The notes beneath the pieces were generated by a model, which did no database searches, was not told the origin of the DNA, and saw only the letters and a list, made by a program, of their open reading frames with translations. Positions 1 to 7,042 of a stretch of DNA of 42,000 nt are shown in pieces. Origin of the DNA: Asticcacaulis benevestitus DSM 16100 = ATCC BAA-896 (GTDB lineage: Bacteria; Pseudomonadota; Alphaproteobacteria; Caulobacterales; Caulobacteraceae); assembly GCF_000376105.1 (NCBI RefSeq), contig NZ_AQWM01000032.1:137-42136 (forward strand), given 5' to 3'. Numbering within the stretch: the first letter of the stretch is position 1; the number at the start of each line of letters is the position of its first letter. Made by a program: the position numbers and the translations under genes.

Positions 1-60
1 AGGATCGACAGGTCCACCCCCCGAAAAAGGAGTGGCCGGACTACCTTCACGGTACATTTT

Positions 61-88
61 GTGCTACGGTGGAGTTACCGCGTAACAC
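61..88. promoter_or_regulatory. Candidate autoregulatory operator of the toxin-antitoxin pair
   Basis: An imperfect inverted repeat lies just before the antitoxin gene. The left arm GTGCTACGGT and the right arm ACCGCGTAACAC match except for a base change and an inserted base. ParD/RelB-type antitoxins usually bind palindromes at this position to repress their own operon. The assignment is inferred from position and symmetry only. Confidence 0.35.
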
Positions 89-100
89 ATGGAGGTATGT

Positions 101-391
101 ATGGGTGAAGCCACGTTCACTTTCCGGGTTGAAGACAATTTGAAATCCGCGTTTAGCGAAGCCGCAAAGGCACATGATCAAACAGGTGCGCAATTGTTGC
201 GTAGCTTTATGAGGGACTATGTGAGACGCCAACAAGACGAAGCTGAATATGACGCATGGTTTCGGCTGCAAGTGCAAGTTGGTCTTGATTCTGCTAATGC
301 AGGGAACCTCATTCCCTCTGAAGACGTTGAGGCGGAATTTGCCGCCAGGCGAGCTGAAACACGCCGTAAGCTGGGTCGGACCGCTTCGTGA
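101..391 (+). CDS. ParD/RelB-like antitoxin of a type II toxin-antitoxin module
   Basis: This 96-residue protein is predicted to neutralise the toxin encoded directly downstream and to repress the operon. The N-terminal 45 residues (TFTFRVEDNLKSAFSEAAK and following) resemble a ribbon-helix-helix DNA-binding domain. The C-terminal half is charged and has the DAWFRLQVQVGL and EAEFAARRAETRRKL segments seen in antitoxins paired with ParE. I chose the ATG at 101 because GGAGG lies five bases upstream. An ATG at 89 overlaps that ribosome binding site and is less likely. The stop overlaps the toxin start by four bases (GTGA), so translation is probably coupled. The family call is by sequence character, not by search. 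Confidence 0.8.
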   Translation: MGEATFTFRVEDNLKSAFSEAAKAHDQTGAQLLRSFMRDYVRRQQDEAEYDAWFRLQVQVGLDSANAGNLIPSEDVEAEFAARRAETRRKLGRTAS

Positions 392-672
392 AAACTGCAT
401 GGACGCTTGAAGCTCGAATTGATCGCAGCGAAATCTACACCCGTATCGAGGATGACGACCCGGTTGCTGCCTTGAATATGGACGAACTGTTTGAGAAGCG
501 CGCCGCCGACCTTATAAAGCATTCCATGCTGGGGCGGGCAGGGCGTGTTTCAGGCACCAGAGAGCTGGTGGTTCACCCAAATTATATCCTGATCTACGAC
601 ATAGCTGGTGACACAATCCGAATTCTGCGTGTCTTACATGCGGCGCAACACTGGCCATCGAAAAAGCACTGA
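388..672 (+). CDS. ParE/RelE-superfamily toxin
   Basis: This 94-residue protein has the ParE/RelE fold signature. An N-terminal helical part (WTLEARIDRSEIYTRIEDDD) precedes a C-terminal sheet segment with GTRELVVHPNYILIYDI and ILRVLHAAQHWP, which is close to the conserved end of ParE toxins. ParE proteins poison DNA gyrase, whereas RelE relatives cut mRNA; the sequence alone favours the ParE branch. Translation starts at a GTG that overlaps the antitoxin stop, the usual antitoxin-first arrangement. Such modules are common on plasmids and mobile elements, which fits the mobilisation genes at the other end of the window. Confidence 0.82.
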   Translation: MKTAWTLEARIDRSEIYTRIEDDDPVAALNMDELFEKRAADLIKHSMLGRAGRVSGTRELVVHPNYILIYDIAGDTIRILRVLHAAQHWPSKKH

Positions 673-1017
673 AGTTCGGCAATTCGCCATGCGGGAGAGC
701 TCGCTAAAACGCTCGCCCTTCGGAGTAGTCCTGGAAATATGATTTCGCTCTCGTAACAGTAAACGCTTCCGCTCTCGGGCAGCGAGCCCGGCGAAAATAA
801 GAATGACCGCAAAGGGCGCTAGACGGAATAAATCGCACCACTGGCGACGCAATAATGTTTGCGTCAAGAGTTGCACCCTCAAAGACACGTATGGGCGCGA
901 AGACGCGACACACGCTAGAACCGCTTCATCAATATTGGTGAAGCCCAGTTTCTCCATCCTGTCACTCTTGCCACTCGCATAACGTCGTGATTTATTGTCC
1001 CACTTCGGGGGTTTCTT
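673..1017. other. Intergenic stretch without a convincing gene
   Basis: About 345 bases between the toxin gene and the membrane-protein gene. A - strand frame of about 107 codons overlaps the toxin 3' end, but it has no recognisable motif and no good ribosome binding site. I see no clear hairpin terminator. Confidence 0.5.
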
Positions 1018-1707
1018 ATGCGCATCGTTTATGGACTTCTAGCGGCCTTAGCTGTCATGGTGGCGGGATTCTGGCCAAGCTTCTTTTCAAACCCAGCGCA
1101 GAATGATGCGCTACACACCATTCACGGCGTATTGGCAAGTGGCTGGATGCTGATCCTGATCGTGCAGGCCTTTCTAATGGCGCGCGGGCAAGTTACACTC
1201 CACCATTTGATCGGTCGTGCCTCAATGGCATGGGCAGTCGCGCTGTTCATCACCGCCGTTATGATCATGCAATTCGGCGTCGCGGCGACCGGTGAACGCA
1301 GCCTACCATTGCCGTGGCGACCGATACTGACTTGGATCGACATCCCATCGCTTTTAATGTTTGCCGGTTTTTATATCGCCGCTATCGTCTGCGCCTTTCA
1401 GAGGCGTAGCGAGTTGCACTATCGTTTCATGCTGTGCACGGTGATCGTCATTTTCAGCCCGGCTCTAGGACGGCTCTTGGCACCGGCGTTCCATGGGCTG
1501 ATCCCCGCCTTACATCCGACATTCTGGACTATCGAAGCCGTGTGTGTGGCGCTAATCGTCTATGACTATTTAGCCTATAAACGCACTTGGCCGCCGTACT
1601 GGATCGCACTGGTGGGGCAAGTCCTGATCCAATGGACGATGTTTTCGGCACCTAAAATACCCGCCTTCATGAACATTATGCGGTCTATGGGTTTACCATC
1701 CCAGTAG
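1018..1707 (+). CDS. Conserved multi-pass inner-membrane protein
   Basis: This 229-residue protein is almost entirely hydrophobic, with about six membrane segments starting from residues 3-22 (IVYGLLAALAVMVAGFWPSF). Other segments lie near residues 40-55, 68-92, 105-128, 135-160 and 168-215. Histidines sit near segment boundaries (HTIHG at about 34, LHHLIG at about 61). It resembles small predicted membrane proteins of the DUF2306 type, but I cannot assign a function. It stands alone between the toxin-antitoxin pair and the oppositely oriented cupin gene. The start at 1018 fits the onset of the first hydrophobic segment; the ribosome binding site is weak. Confidence 0.7.
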   Translation: MRIVYGLLAALAVMVAGFWPSFFSNPAQNDALHTIHGVLASGWMLILIVQAFLMARGQVTLHHLIGRASMAWAVALFITAVMIMQFGVAATGERSLPLPWRPILTWIDIPSLLMFAGFYIAAIVCAFQRRSELHYRFMLCTVIVIFSPALGRLLAPAFHGLIPALHPTFWTIEAVCVALIVYDYLAYKRTWPPYWIALVGQVLIQWTMFSAPKIPAFMNIMRSMGLPSQ

Positions 1708-1777
1708 TGAGGACCGAATTCCGCTTCTGGGCTTTTGGTTCCCCCATCAAATGGCCGCTATGGGCGCACAGGCGAGC

Positions 1778-2416
1778 TCAAGGATTACATAGCCCGCGCG
1801 GCGTCCACCTATGGTCCAAAGTGGTTGGTGGTTTTGTTGCGTCATGCAGTATGAGCGCAAATCCACGCCTCGTTTCATGACCCGTGGCCATAAGGAACAT
1901 CGGTGGTCCTTGACGAATAATAAGGCTGGTACCGGCCCCCTTAGCCGTTTGCACCCCGTCGGGAGTTTCAAGGCACGTGTCGCCTGATACGGCATAAAAG
2001 GCTTCGGGCCCCGAGTGTACATGAAGCGGCGCCGTCATGCCTGGAGAAAAGGTTGATTGAAGAATTTCAGCATGGAAGTCACCGTCTCGGCTCTCCAGGG
2101 GCAGTGGACCGACCTCGGCCGTATCGCTCCCTACCGGTGTCTTGGGGCCGACAGAGAACACCCAGTACTTGCCGAACGCTTTCGCAACAAAGCTTTCTGC
2201 AGAGCCATTCGCGTTTGCCTCGGCCTCAGAGTGGAATTCGTTGATATGCCAGTAAAGATCGCCCGATCGTAGACGTCCCAAATTTATATGTCCCACAAGG
2301 CATGCTGGCCTGGGCTGGTCTGCCTTGGTCGCCACATCGCATGGGCGGGAGGTAGCTTGCGCGAAAGCGCGTCCGCAAGTGAGCAAGTACCCAATAAGTA
2401 ACAAGAACAGTCTCAT
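1778..2416 (-). CDS. Secreted cupin-domain protein
   Basis: A 212-residue protein with an N-terminal signal peptide (hydrophobic LFLLLIGYLLTCGRAFA, predicted cleavage after AFA), so it is probably periplasmic. Around residues 128-147 it has a textbook cupin motif 1, GMTAPLHVHSGPEAFYAVSG. The two histidines and the glutamate are the usual metal ligands. The second motif is less clear (GHETRRGFALILHD). Single-domain cupins of this type may be enzymes or ligand-binding proteins; the substrate cannot be inferred. There is no obvious operon partner. The stop codon is followed by about 70 bases before the convergent membrane-protein gene ends. Confidence 0.8.
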   Translation of the reverse strand: MRLFLLLIGYLLTCGRAFAQATSRPCDVATKADQPRPACLVGHINLGRLRSGDLYWHINEFHSEAEANANGSAESFVAKAFGKYWVFSVGPKTPVGSDTAEVGPLPLESRDGDFHAEILQSTFSPGMTAPLHVHSGPEAFYAVSGDTCLETPDGVQTAKGAGTSLIIRQGPPMFLMATGHETRRGFALILHDATKPPTTLDHRWTPRGLCNP

Positions 2417-2772
2417 GGTCGGCCTCGCAGTGATTCATGGATAGCACATTTGGCTTTCGGCTCCGAGCCTAGTCGAGGAAAGGGCGCTGATCCAGCACCC
2501 ATACCTATTGATATCACCCCAGGCGTCGAGATCAGCTAAAGCTTGAGCGCCAGGTCATACACCTGTCTGCAGGCCAAGGCATCGCCCGCTTTGGTCTACC
2601 GTTCATTGTCTTATGTCCGGCTTCTGGATTCCGTGATGCTCTCCCATTGTCTCCTTCGATGGCGCTGAGACGAAGACGCGGCACGGCCTAAGCTGAAGTC
2701 ATAATTAGGTGATAGCTTTTTCGCGTGGTTTCGTTCTTACGGCTGAAGTGGCGACCATGGTAGAAATCGTCG
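2417..2772. other. Intergenic region, nothing identified
   Basis: About 355 bases between the cupin gene start and the 3' end of the prolyl oligopeptidase gene, both on the - strand. No frame of useful length, no repeat and no convincing terminator was seen. It must hold the cupin promoter. Confidence 0.5.
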
Positions 2773-4905
2773 CTAATGCATTCCGCTGGCGTAGGTCAGT
2801 ACGAAACTGAAGATATCGGCATTGACTGCGTTTGCGGCGGCCGCGCTGGCGGCATGATGGCCGGACGTGTAGTCGACGCGCAGAATGACCGGCTTGCCCG
2901 ACGCGGTCGCCGACTGCATGCGCGCCGCCATCTTACCAATCACCCACGGTTCAACGCGCGGGTCGTTGGCATTGGTGATGAAGAGGCAGGCCGGGTATTT
3001 TATGCCATCCTTGACGTGATGATAGGCATCCATTTCCAGCAGCGCTTTGAATTCTTCAGGCTTTTTAACCGTACCGAATTCTTCGTCATTGCCGGGGCCA
3101 TTGGCTGTGATCTCAAACCGCAAGGCGTTGAAAAGACCGACATCACCGATGGCGGCGCTGAACAGGTCCGGTCGCTCGGTGATAGCCCGACCGACCATGA
3201 CGCCGCCAGCCGAGGTGCCCATCAAGGCAAGGCGGCCATGACCGCTCCATTTGTCGCGTACTAATCCTTCGGCAACGTCTATGGCGTCACGCCAGGTATT
3301 CGGCTTGGTCGCCTTCATGCCGGCCTTGTGCCAGGCCTCGCCCTTTTCGCCGCCGCCTCGCACGTGGGCATACACATAGACGCCGCCAAGGTCGAGGAAA
3401 GCTAGCAGCCGTCCTTGGAAACCGGGATCGACAATCGAGCCATAAGCGCCGTAGGCGTAGATCAGAGCCGGCGCCATACCGTCGCGCTTTAGGTCCTTAC
3501 GACGCATGATCTCGACAGGAATCATTGTGCCATCGCGCGTAGGCATGTCCAGCCGGGTCGTCTCGAACAGGTCAACGTCGTAAGGCAGCTTGGGCGCCAG
3601 CGGCACTTCAGTGACAGTCTTGCCGTCATAATGGAACTGACGCGATGGCCAGGTCAGGCTGTCCATGGCGAACCAGACGCCGTCCTCGGTCGGGTTGCCG
3701 AGCAGTCCCCACACTGCGCCTTCGGCCGGCAGGGTGATATTTTCGACCTGGCCTGATGCAAAGCTGTATTTCTTGAGGCCACCCAAGGGGCCGCGCAGTT
3801 CGTGGAAATAGAGACCATCCTTAGCCACCGTCATCATATTGGTGACATAGACCGTTTCCGGCACCACGACGGTGCGCGATTTCGGATCTGATGCCGGCAC
3901 TCGGATGACCTCGCCATTGCTGGCGGCCCCGACGGCGAGGGCGTAGATATAGCCGTCCACCATCGTCACTTCCTGGACTATATCCTCAGTCACGAAGACG
4001 GGTTGCCATGGCGTCTGAGCGGCCTTCACGTCGGCGGCCTTTGCGGTGTAAATCAGGTACGGCAGGGCGCCGTTGACGATGTGCAGGCCCAGTACGTGGT
4101 CCGATCCGCGATACCACCGGACCTGCGGTTGGTCGTCTGGCAGGTTAGCGGCGCCAGGGCCTTCCTTGTTGCCGAAGATCATCTCATCCGTCTTGGGATC
4201 GCTGCCGATGACGTGCTTCCAAGCCGTGCCGCCGGAATTGTAATCCGCCGCCCCAAAGATCGCGTCGGCACGCAGGCGGTAATAGGTAAAGGCAGACGAA
4301 TCTGGCAACCAGCCGCCTAGCCTTGAGCTGATTGGCGTGACCAGTATGTCCTTGCCGGTGGCGATCTCGCGTACAAAGGCCTGCGCCACCTCATTGCCGC
4401 CCTGATCAAGGCCATAGGCCAGCCACTTCCCGTCGGGTGAGACTTCGGACCAGCCTAGATTGGCCGTCTGGCCGTTCTTTGTGTACTGGGTCGGGTCGAT
4501 CAGCAGGCGCCGTGCTCCGGTCTGGCGGTCCTGGGTGAACACCTTGTACGTTGCATCGCCCGGTGAGCGCACGATGACAACCAGAAAATCCGGCAGGACC
4601 TGTGCGAGGAAAGCGTCGGTCGTGGCTTGGGAGTACTTGGCGATGGTTTTGGTAATGGCGCGATGGTTGGGCAGGCCGTCCAGCACATGACGGGCATAGT
4701 CGGCCTGGCCTTTCAGCCATTTCGTCCATTCCGGCGTATCCCGCGTCTCCATCCAGCGATAGCGGTCGACGACCTGCTGGCCGTAGTAAAAGTCGCTGAC
4801 CGGGGCTGTGCGGGCGACGGGAGGCTTTTTTGTGCGCGTTTTAGCCAAAGCAGGACTGGTGGTCAGGGCCAGGGCGGAAACGAGAAAACTGCGGCGGTTG
4901 GTCAT
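2773..4905 (-). CDS. Prolyl oligopeptidase family (S9A) serine peptidase, probably exported
   Basis: A 710-residue protein matching the usual length of prolyl endopeptidases, which cut peptides after proline. It begins with a twin-arginine-like signal (MTNRRSFLVSALALTTSPALA), so export to the periplasm is likely. After a propeller domain, the hydrolase domain carries the nucleophile motif GTSAG with Ser at about residue 565, the NANDPRVEPW segment holding the catalytic Asp, and SGHHAA with the catalytic His. The YRWMETRDTPEWTKWL segment near residue 50 is typical of the family N-terminus. It appears monocistronic. It belongs to the same clan as the lasso isopeptidase at 9594 but is a different subfamily and is not clustered with it. 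Confidence 0.9.
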   Translation of the reverse strand: MTNRRSFLVSALALTTSPALAKTRTKKPPVARTAPVSDFYYGQQVVDRYRWMETRDTPEWTKWLKGQADYARHVLDGLPNHRAITKTIAKYSQATTDAFLAQVLPDFLVVIVRSPGDATYKVFTQDRQTGARRLLIDPTQYTKNGQTANLGWSEVSPDGKWLAYGLDQGGNEVAQAFVREIATGKDILVTPISSRLGGWLPDSSAFTYYRLRADAIFGAADYNSGGTAWKHVIGSDPKTDEMIFGNKEGPGAANLPDDQPQVRWYRGSDHVLGLHIVNGALPYLIYTAKAADVKAAQTPWQPVFVTEDIVQEVTMVDGYIYALAVGAASNGEVIRVPASDPKSRTVVVPETVYVTNMMTVAKDGLYFHELRGPLGGLKKYSFASGQVENITLPAEGAVWGLLGNPTEDGVWFAMDSLTWPSRQFHYDGKTVTEVPLAPKLPYDVDLFETTRLDMPTRDGTMIPVEIMRRKDLKRDGMAPALIYAYGAYGSIVDPGFQGRLLAFLDLGGVYVYAHVRGGGEKGEAWHKAGMKATKPNTWRDAIDVAEGLVRDKWSGHGRLALMGTSAGGVMVGRAITERPDLFSAAIGDVGLFNALRFEITANGPGNDEEFGTVKKPEEFKALLEMDAYHHVKDGIKYPACLFITNANDPRVEPWVIGKMAARMQSATASGKPVILRVDYTSGHHAASAAAANAVNADIFSFVLTYASGMH

Positions 4906-5105
4906 GAGATCCCCCAGATGTGCATTGCACGCAGGTTAGCTGTTCGTTGTGGAAGGTCAATTACTGTAACGTCGTTATTTTGGGGTCGTTTTAGTCAACT
5001 GTGAATCAGAAATTCTTCACGCGTGTGAGACGATAATAGTCCGCTTAGCTGCGCGATCTATCTCTGTGCCGCGGGCGTCCCTTGTGGCCGCGAAGGGTGA
5101 TTTGG

Positions 5106-6056
5106 TCATCCCTCTGATGACATATCGGCCTTAGTCTCCATTGACTTCGGTGACTTCCCAGAAATCAGGTCGACGAAGGCACGCAAAGGCGCAGGCATCA
5201 GGCGATTGGAAAAATAAAGCCAAGGGCCCTCGAACCTCGGCCACCAATCGGAGAGCACAGGCTCCAAGACCCCGGCGCGAATATAGGGATCGAGCCAGTT
5301 TTCAAACGTCATGATGACGCCGTGGCCCTTGATCGCCAGATCTATCGCCGCGGGCGCCGCATCGACACCAATAATCAAGCGCGCCTTTGGATCGATGACC
5401 ACGGCTTCATCTCCGCGTTCGAACTCCCATGGAATCAGCGTGCCGCTGGAAAAACGCAACCGGATGGAGGGATGGTTCAAGAGGTCGCGTGGGTGACTTG
5501 GGCAACCATGTGCCTTGAGGTAGCTTGGTGACGCCGCCGTAGCCGTGCCCTGGGTGCGCGGACCGATCGGCACGGCAATCATGTCCTGAGCCAGATGCTC
5601 GCCGTAACGAATGCCGGCGTCACAACCTGCGGCAACGATATCGACCAGCCGATCGTCAACGATGATTTCCACCCGCACCTCTGGATAGGTCTGCAGAAAG
5701 CGGTCGAGCAGCGGCGGCAGAATATCCGTCATGACAGCGCCTGTGACATTCAAGCGCAAGAGGCCGCGAACAGCATACTGCGAGCTGGCGGCATCCTGAA
5801 GGGCGGCGCGCGCTTCGGCCAGCAACGGCGCTATGCGCAGCGCCAGGGCGCGTCCGGCCTCGGTCGGCACGACGCTGCGCGTCGTCCTGACAAGCAAGGG
5901 CGTGCCAAGGTGTCGCTCAATTTGTAAAATCTTTTCGCTGACGCTGGAGGGCGACAGGTTCAACCGCTTGGCGGCCGCTCGGAAGCCGCCGGTTTCAAAA
6001 ACCATTAAAAATATGGACAGGTCATCCAGAGCCGGACGGTCATCATTGTTTGCCAT
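5106..6056 (-). CDS. LysR-family transcriptional regulator
   Basis: This protein is about 316 residues long, the normal LysR length. The N-terminal winged helix-turn-helix (LSIFLMVFETGGFRAAAKRLNLSPSSVSEKILQIERHLGTPLLVRTTRSVVPTEAG, given here as a description spanning residues 10-65) is followed by a type 2 periplasmic-binding-like effector domain. It is divergent from the short-chain dehydrogenase gene at 6146, the classical layout in which a LysR protein controls its neighbour. I chose the internal ATG at 6056, giving MANNDDRPALDDLSIFL, because it starts just before the DNA-binding domain. A start 12 codons earlier is possible. Confidence 0.88.
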   Translation of the reverse strand: MANNDDRPALDDLSIFLMVFETGGFRAAAKRLNLSPSSVSEKILQIERHLGTPLLVRTTRSVVPTEAGRALALRIAPLLAEARAALQDAASSQYAVRGLLRLNVTGAVMTDILPPLLDRFLQTYPEVRVEIIVDDRLVDIVAAGCDAGIRYGEHLAQDMIAVPIGPRTQGTATAASPSYLKAHGCPSHPRDLLNHPSIRLRFSSGTLIPWEFERGDEAVVIDPKARLIIGVDAAPAAIDLAIKGHGVIMTFENWLDPYIRAGVLEPVLSDWWPRFEGPWLYFSNRLMPAPLRAFVDLISGKSPKSMETKADMSSEG

Positions 6057-6145
6057 GGCGATCAGTATATGCGGAATTGCAAGGATTATCAAACAGAGTG
6101 TGCGCGGTTAAAAGGAGCGGGTAAATTATTTTAAAGGAGCACGAC
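6057..6145. promoter_or_regulatory. Divergent LysR/SDR promoter region
   Basis: This short intergenic region holds both promoters. It contains AAAGGAG before the dehydrogenase start. LysR proteins normally bind a T-N11-A site in such regions; several candidates exist and none stands out. Confidence 0.4.
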
Positions 6146-6868
6146 ATGACCAGACAGACCGTTTTGATCACGGGGGCCAACAAGAGCATAGGTTTTGAAA
6201 CCGCACGGCAATTGGGTGTGCTTGGCTACCGCATTTGGTTGGGGAGCCGCGATGTTGGTCGCGGCCAGGCCGCTACCGACCAGCTTCGGGCAGAAGGACA
6301 CGATGTTCGACATATCGATATCGACGTCACCAACGACGCCAGTGTATCCGCAGCGTCGCAAAGGGTTGCGACGGAAGACGGTCAACTGGACATCCTCATC
6401 AATAATGCCGGTATCCCTGGCATGTCCGTCCCTCCCAGTCAGCAGCCCGTTGATAATGTCCGGGAGGTCTACGAGACCAATGTCTTTGGGCCGATCCGCG
6501 TGACCCGGGCCTTTTTGCCTTTGCTCAAGGCTGCGAATGGGGCAAAAATCATTATGGTATCGAGTGGCCTGGGCTCGCTCACCTGGCGGTCAGACCCCGG
6601 CAATATGCATCATGGCGTGAACTTTATGGGCTATAACAGCTCGAAGACGGCGCTAAACGCCGTGACGCTTGCATTCGCGCAGGAGTTGGCCCCAGACCGA
6701 ATTGCTGTCAACGCCACTGACCCAGGCTACACGGCAACCGATTTCAACCATCATAGCGGCTATCGGACCGTCGAACAGGCTGCCGCCGGCATCGTCTGGC
6801 TCGCCGAACGCAACGATCCGGAACAAACGGGTGGCTACTTCTTCGAACAGGATCGCGTGCCCTGGTAG
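6146..6868 (+). CDS. Short-chain dehydrogenase/reductase (SDR)
   Basis: A 240-residue classical SDR, an NAD(P)-dependent oxidoreductase. Near the N-terminus is the Rossmann nucleotide-binding motif TGANKSIG (residues 9-16), then DIDVTND for cofactor contact, NNAG in the centre, the catalytic Ser in MVSSGLGS and the YNSSK catalytic Tyr/Lys pair near residue 168. A strong AAAGGAG precedes the ATG. It is probably the target of the divergent LysR regulator. The substrate cannot be predicted. The gene is followed by a strong hairpin at 6882-6912. Confidence 0.9.
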   Translation: MTRQTVLITGANKSIGFETARQLGVLGYRIWLGSRDVGRGQAATDQLRAEGHDVRHIDIDVTNDASVSAASQRVATEDGQLDILINNAGIPGMSVPPSQQPVDNVREVYETNVFGPIRVTRAFLPLLKAANGAKIIMVSSGLGSLTWRSDPGNMHHGVNFMGYNSSKTALNAVTLAFAQELAPDRIAVNATDPGYTATDFNHHSGYRTVEQAAAGIVWLAERNDPEQTGGYFFEQDRVPW

Positions 6869-6881
6869 GGCATAGCGTGTA

Positions 6882-6912
6882 CCGCAGGGACGAAGCCGAT
6901 GCGTCCCTGCGG
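6882..6912 (+). terminator. Strong hairpin after the SDR gene
   Basis: Arms CCGCAGGGACG and CGTCCCTGCGG form a perfect 11-bp stem with a nine-base loop, 13 bases after the stop codon. It lacks a T-tract on the + strand, so it may act as a weak or Rho-assisted terminator or as an mRNA 3' stabiliser. Confidence 0.5.
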
Positions 6913-6971
6913 CCCCCTGACCGATCGCGAGCAAAAATGCGCGCAAATGAAACTATTTATTCGGTAAGCCG

Positions 6972-7025
6972 AGGTGTTTTCGAAACCGGTCTGTCTAGGT
7001 CCTTGAGGTCACAAAAGTGACACCT
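6972..7025. promoter_or_regulatory. Candidate operator before the TonB receptor operon
   Basis: GTCAC-AAAA-GTGAC (7008-7021) is a perfect dyad, extending to AGGTCAC-AAAA-GTGACACCT. A further AGGTGT lies at 6972-6977. The same nonamer, GTGACACCT, occurs on the - strand at 15292-15300 upstream of the gntR-like gene, where AGGTGT/ACACCT is repeated three times. A shared GntR operator is inferred. Confidence 0.45.
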
Positions 7026-7042
7026 AACCGAGGGGCTAGATC

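Noticed and set aside
634-957. A 107-codon - strand frame after the toxin gene
   Set aside because: It overlaps the toxin 3' end and has no motif or good ribosome binding site.
2773-4905. Prolyl oligopeptidase as a second lasso isopeptidase (same length, 710 residues)
   Set aside because: It has a twin-arginine-like signal and standard S9A motifs and lies apart from the lasso genes behind unrelated transcription units. The gene at 9594, next to the receptor, fits the role better.
7006-7025. The GTCAC-AAAA-GTGAC dyad as a transcription terminator of the SDR gene
   Set aside because: It is too short and too close to the receptor start, and a stronger hairpin already lies at 6882-6912. An operator is more likely.
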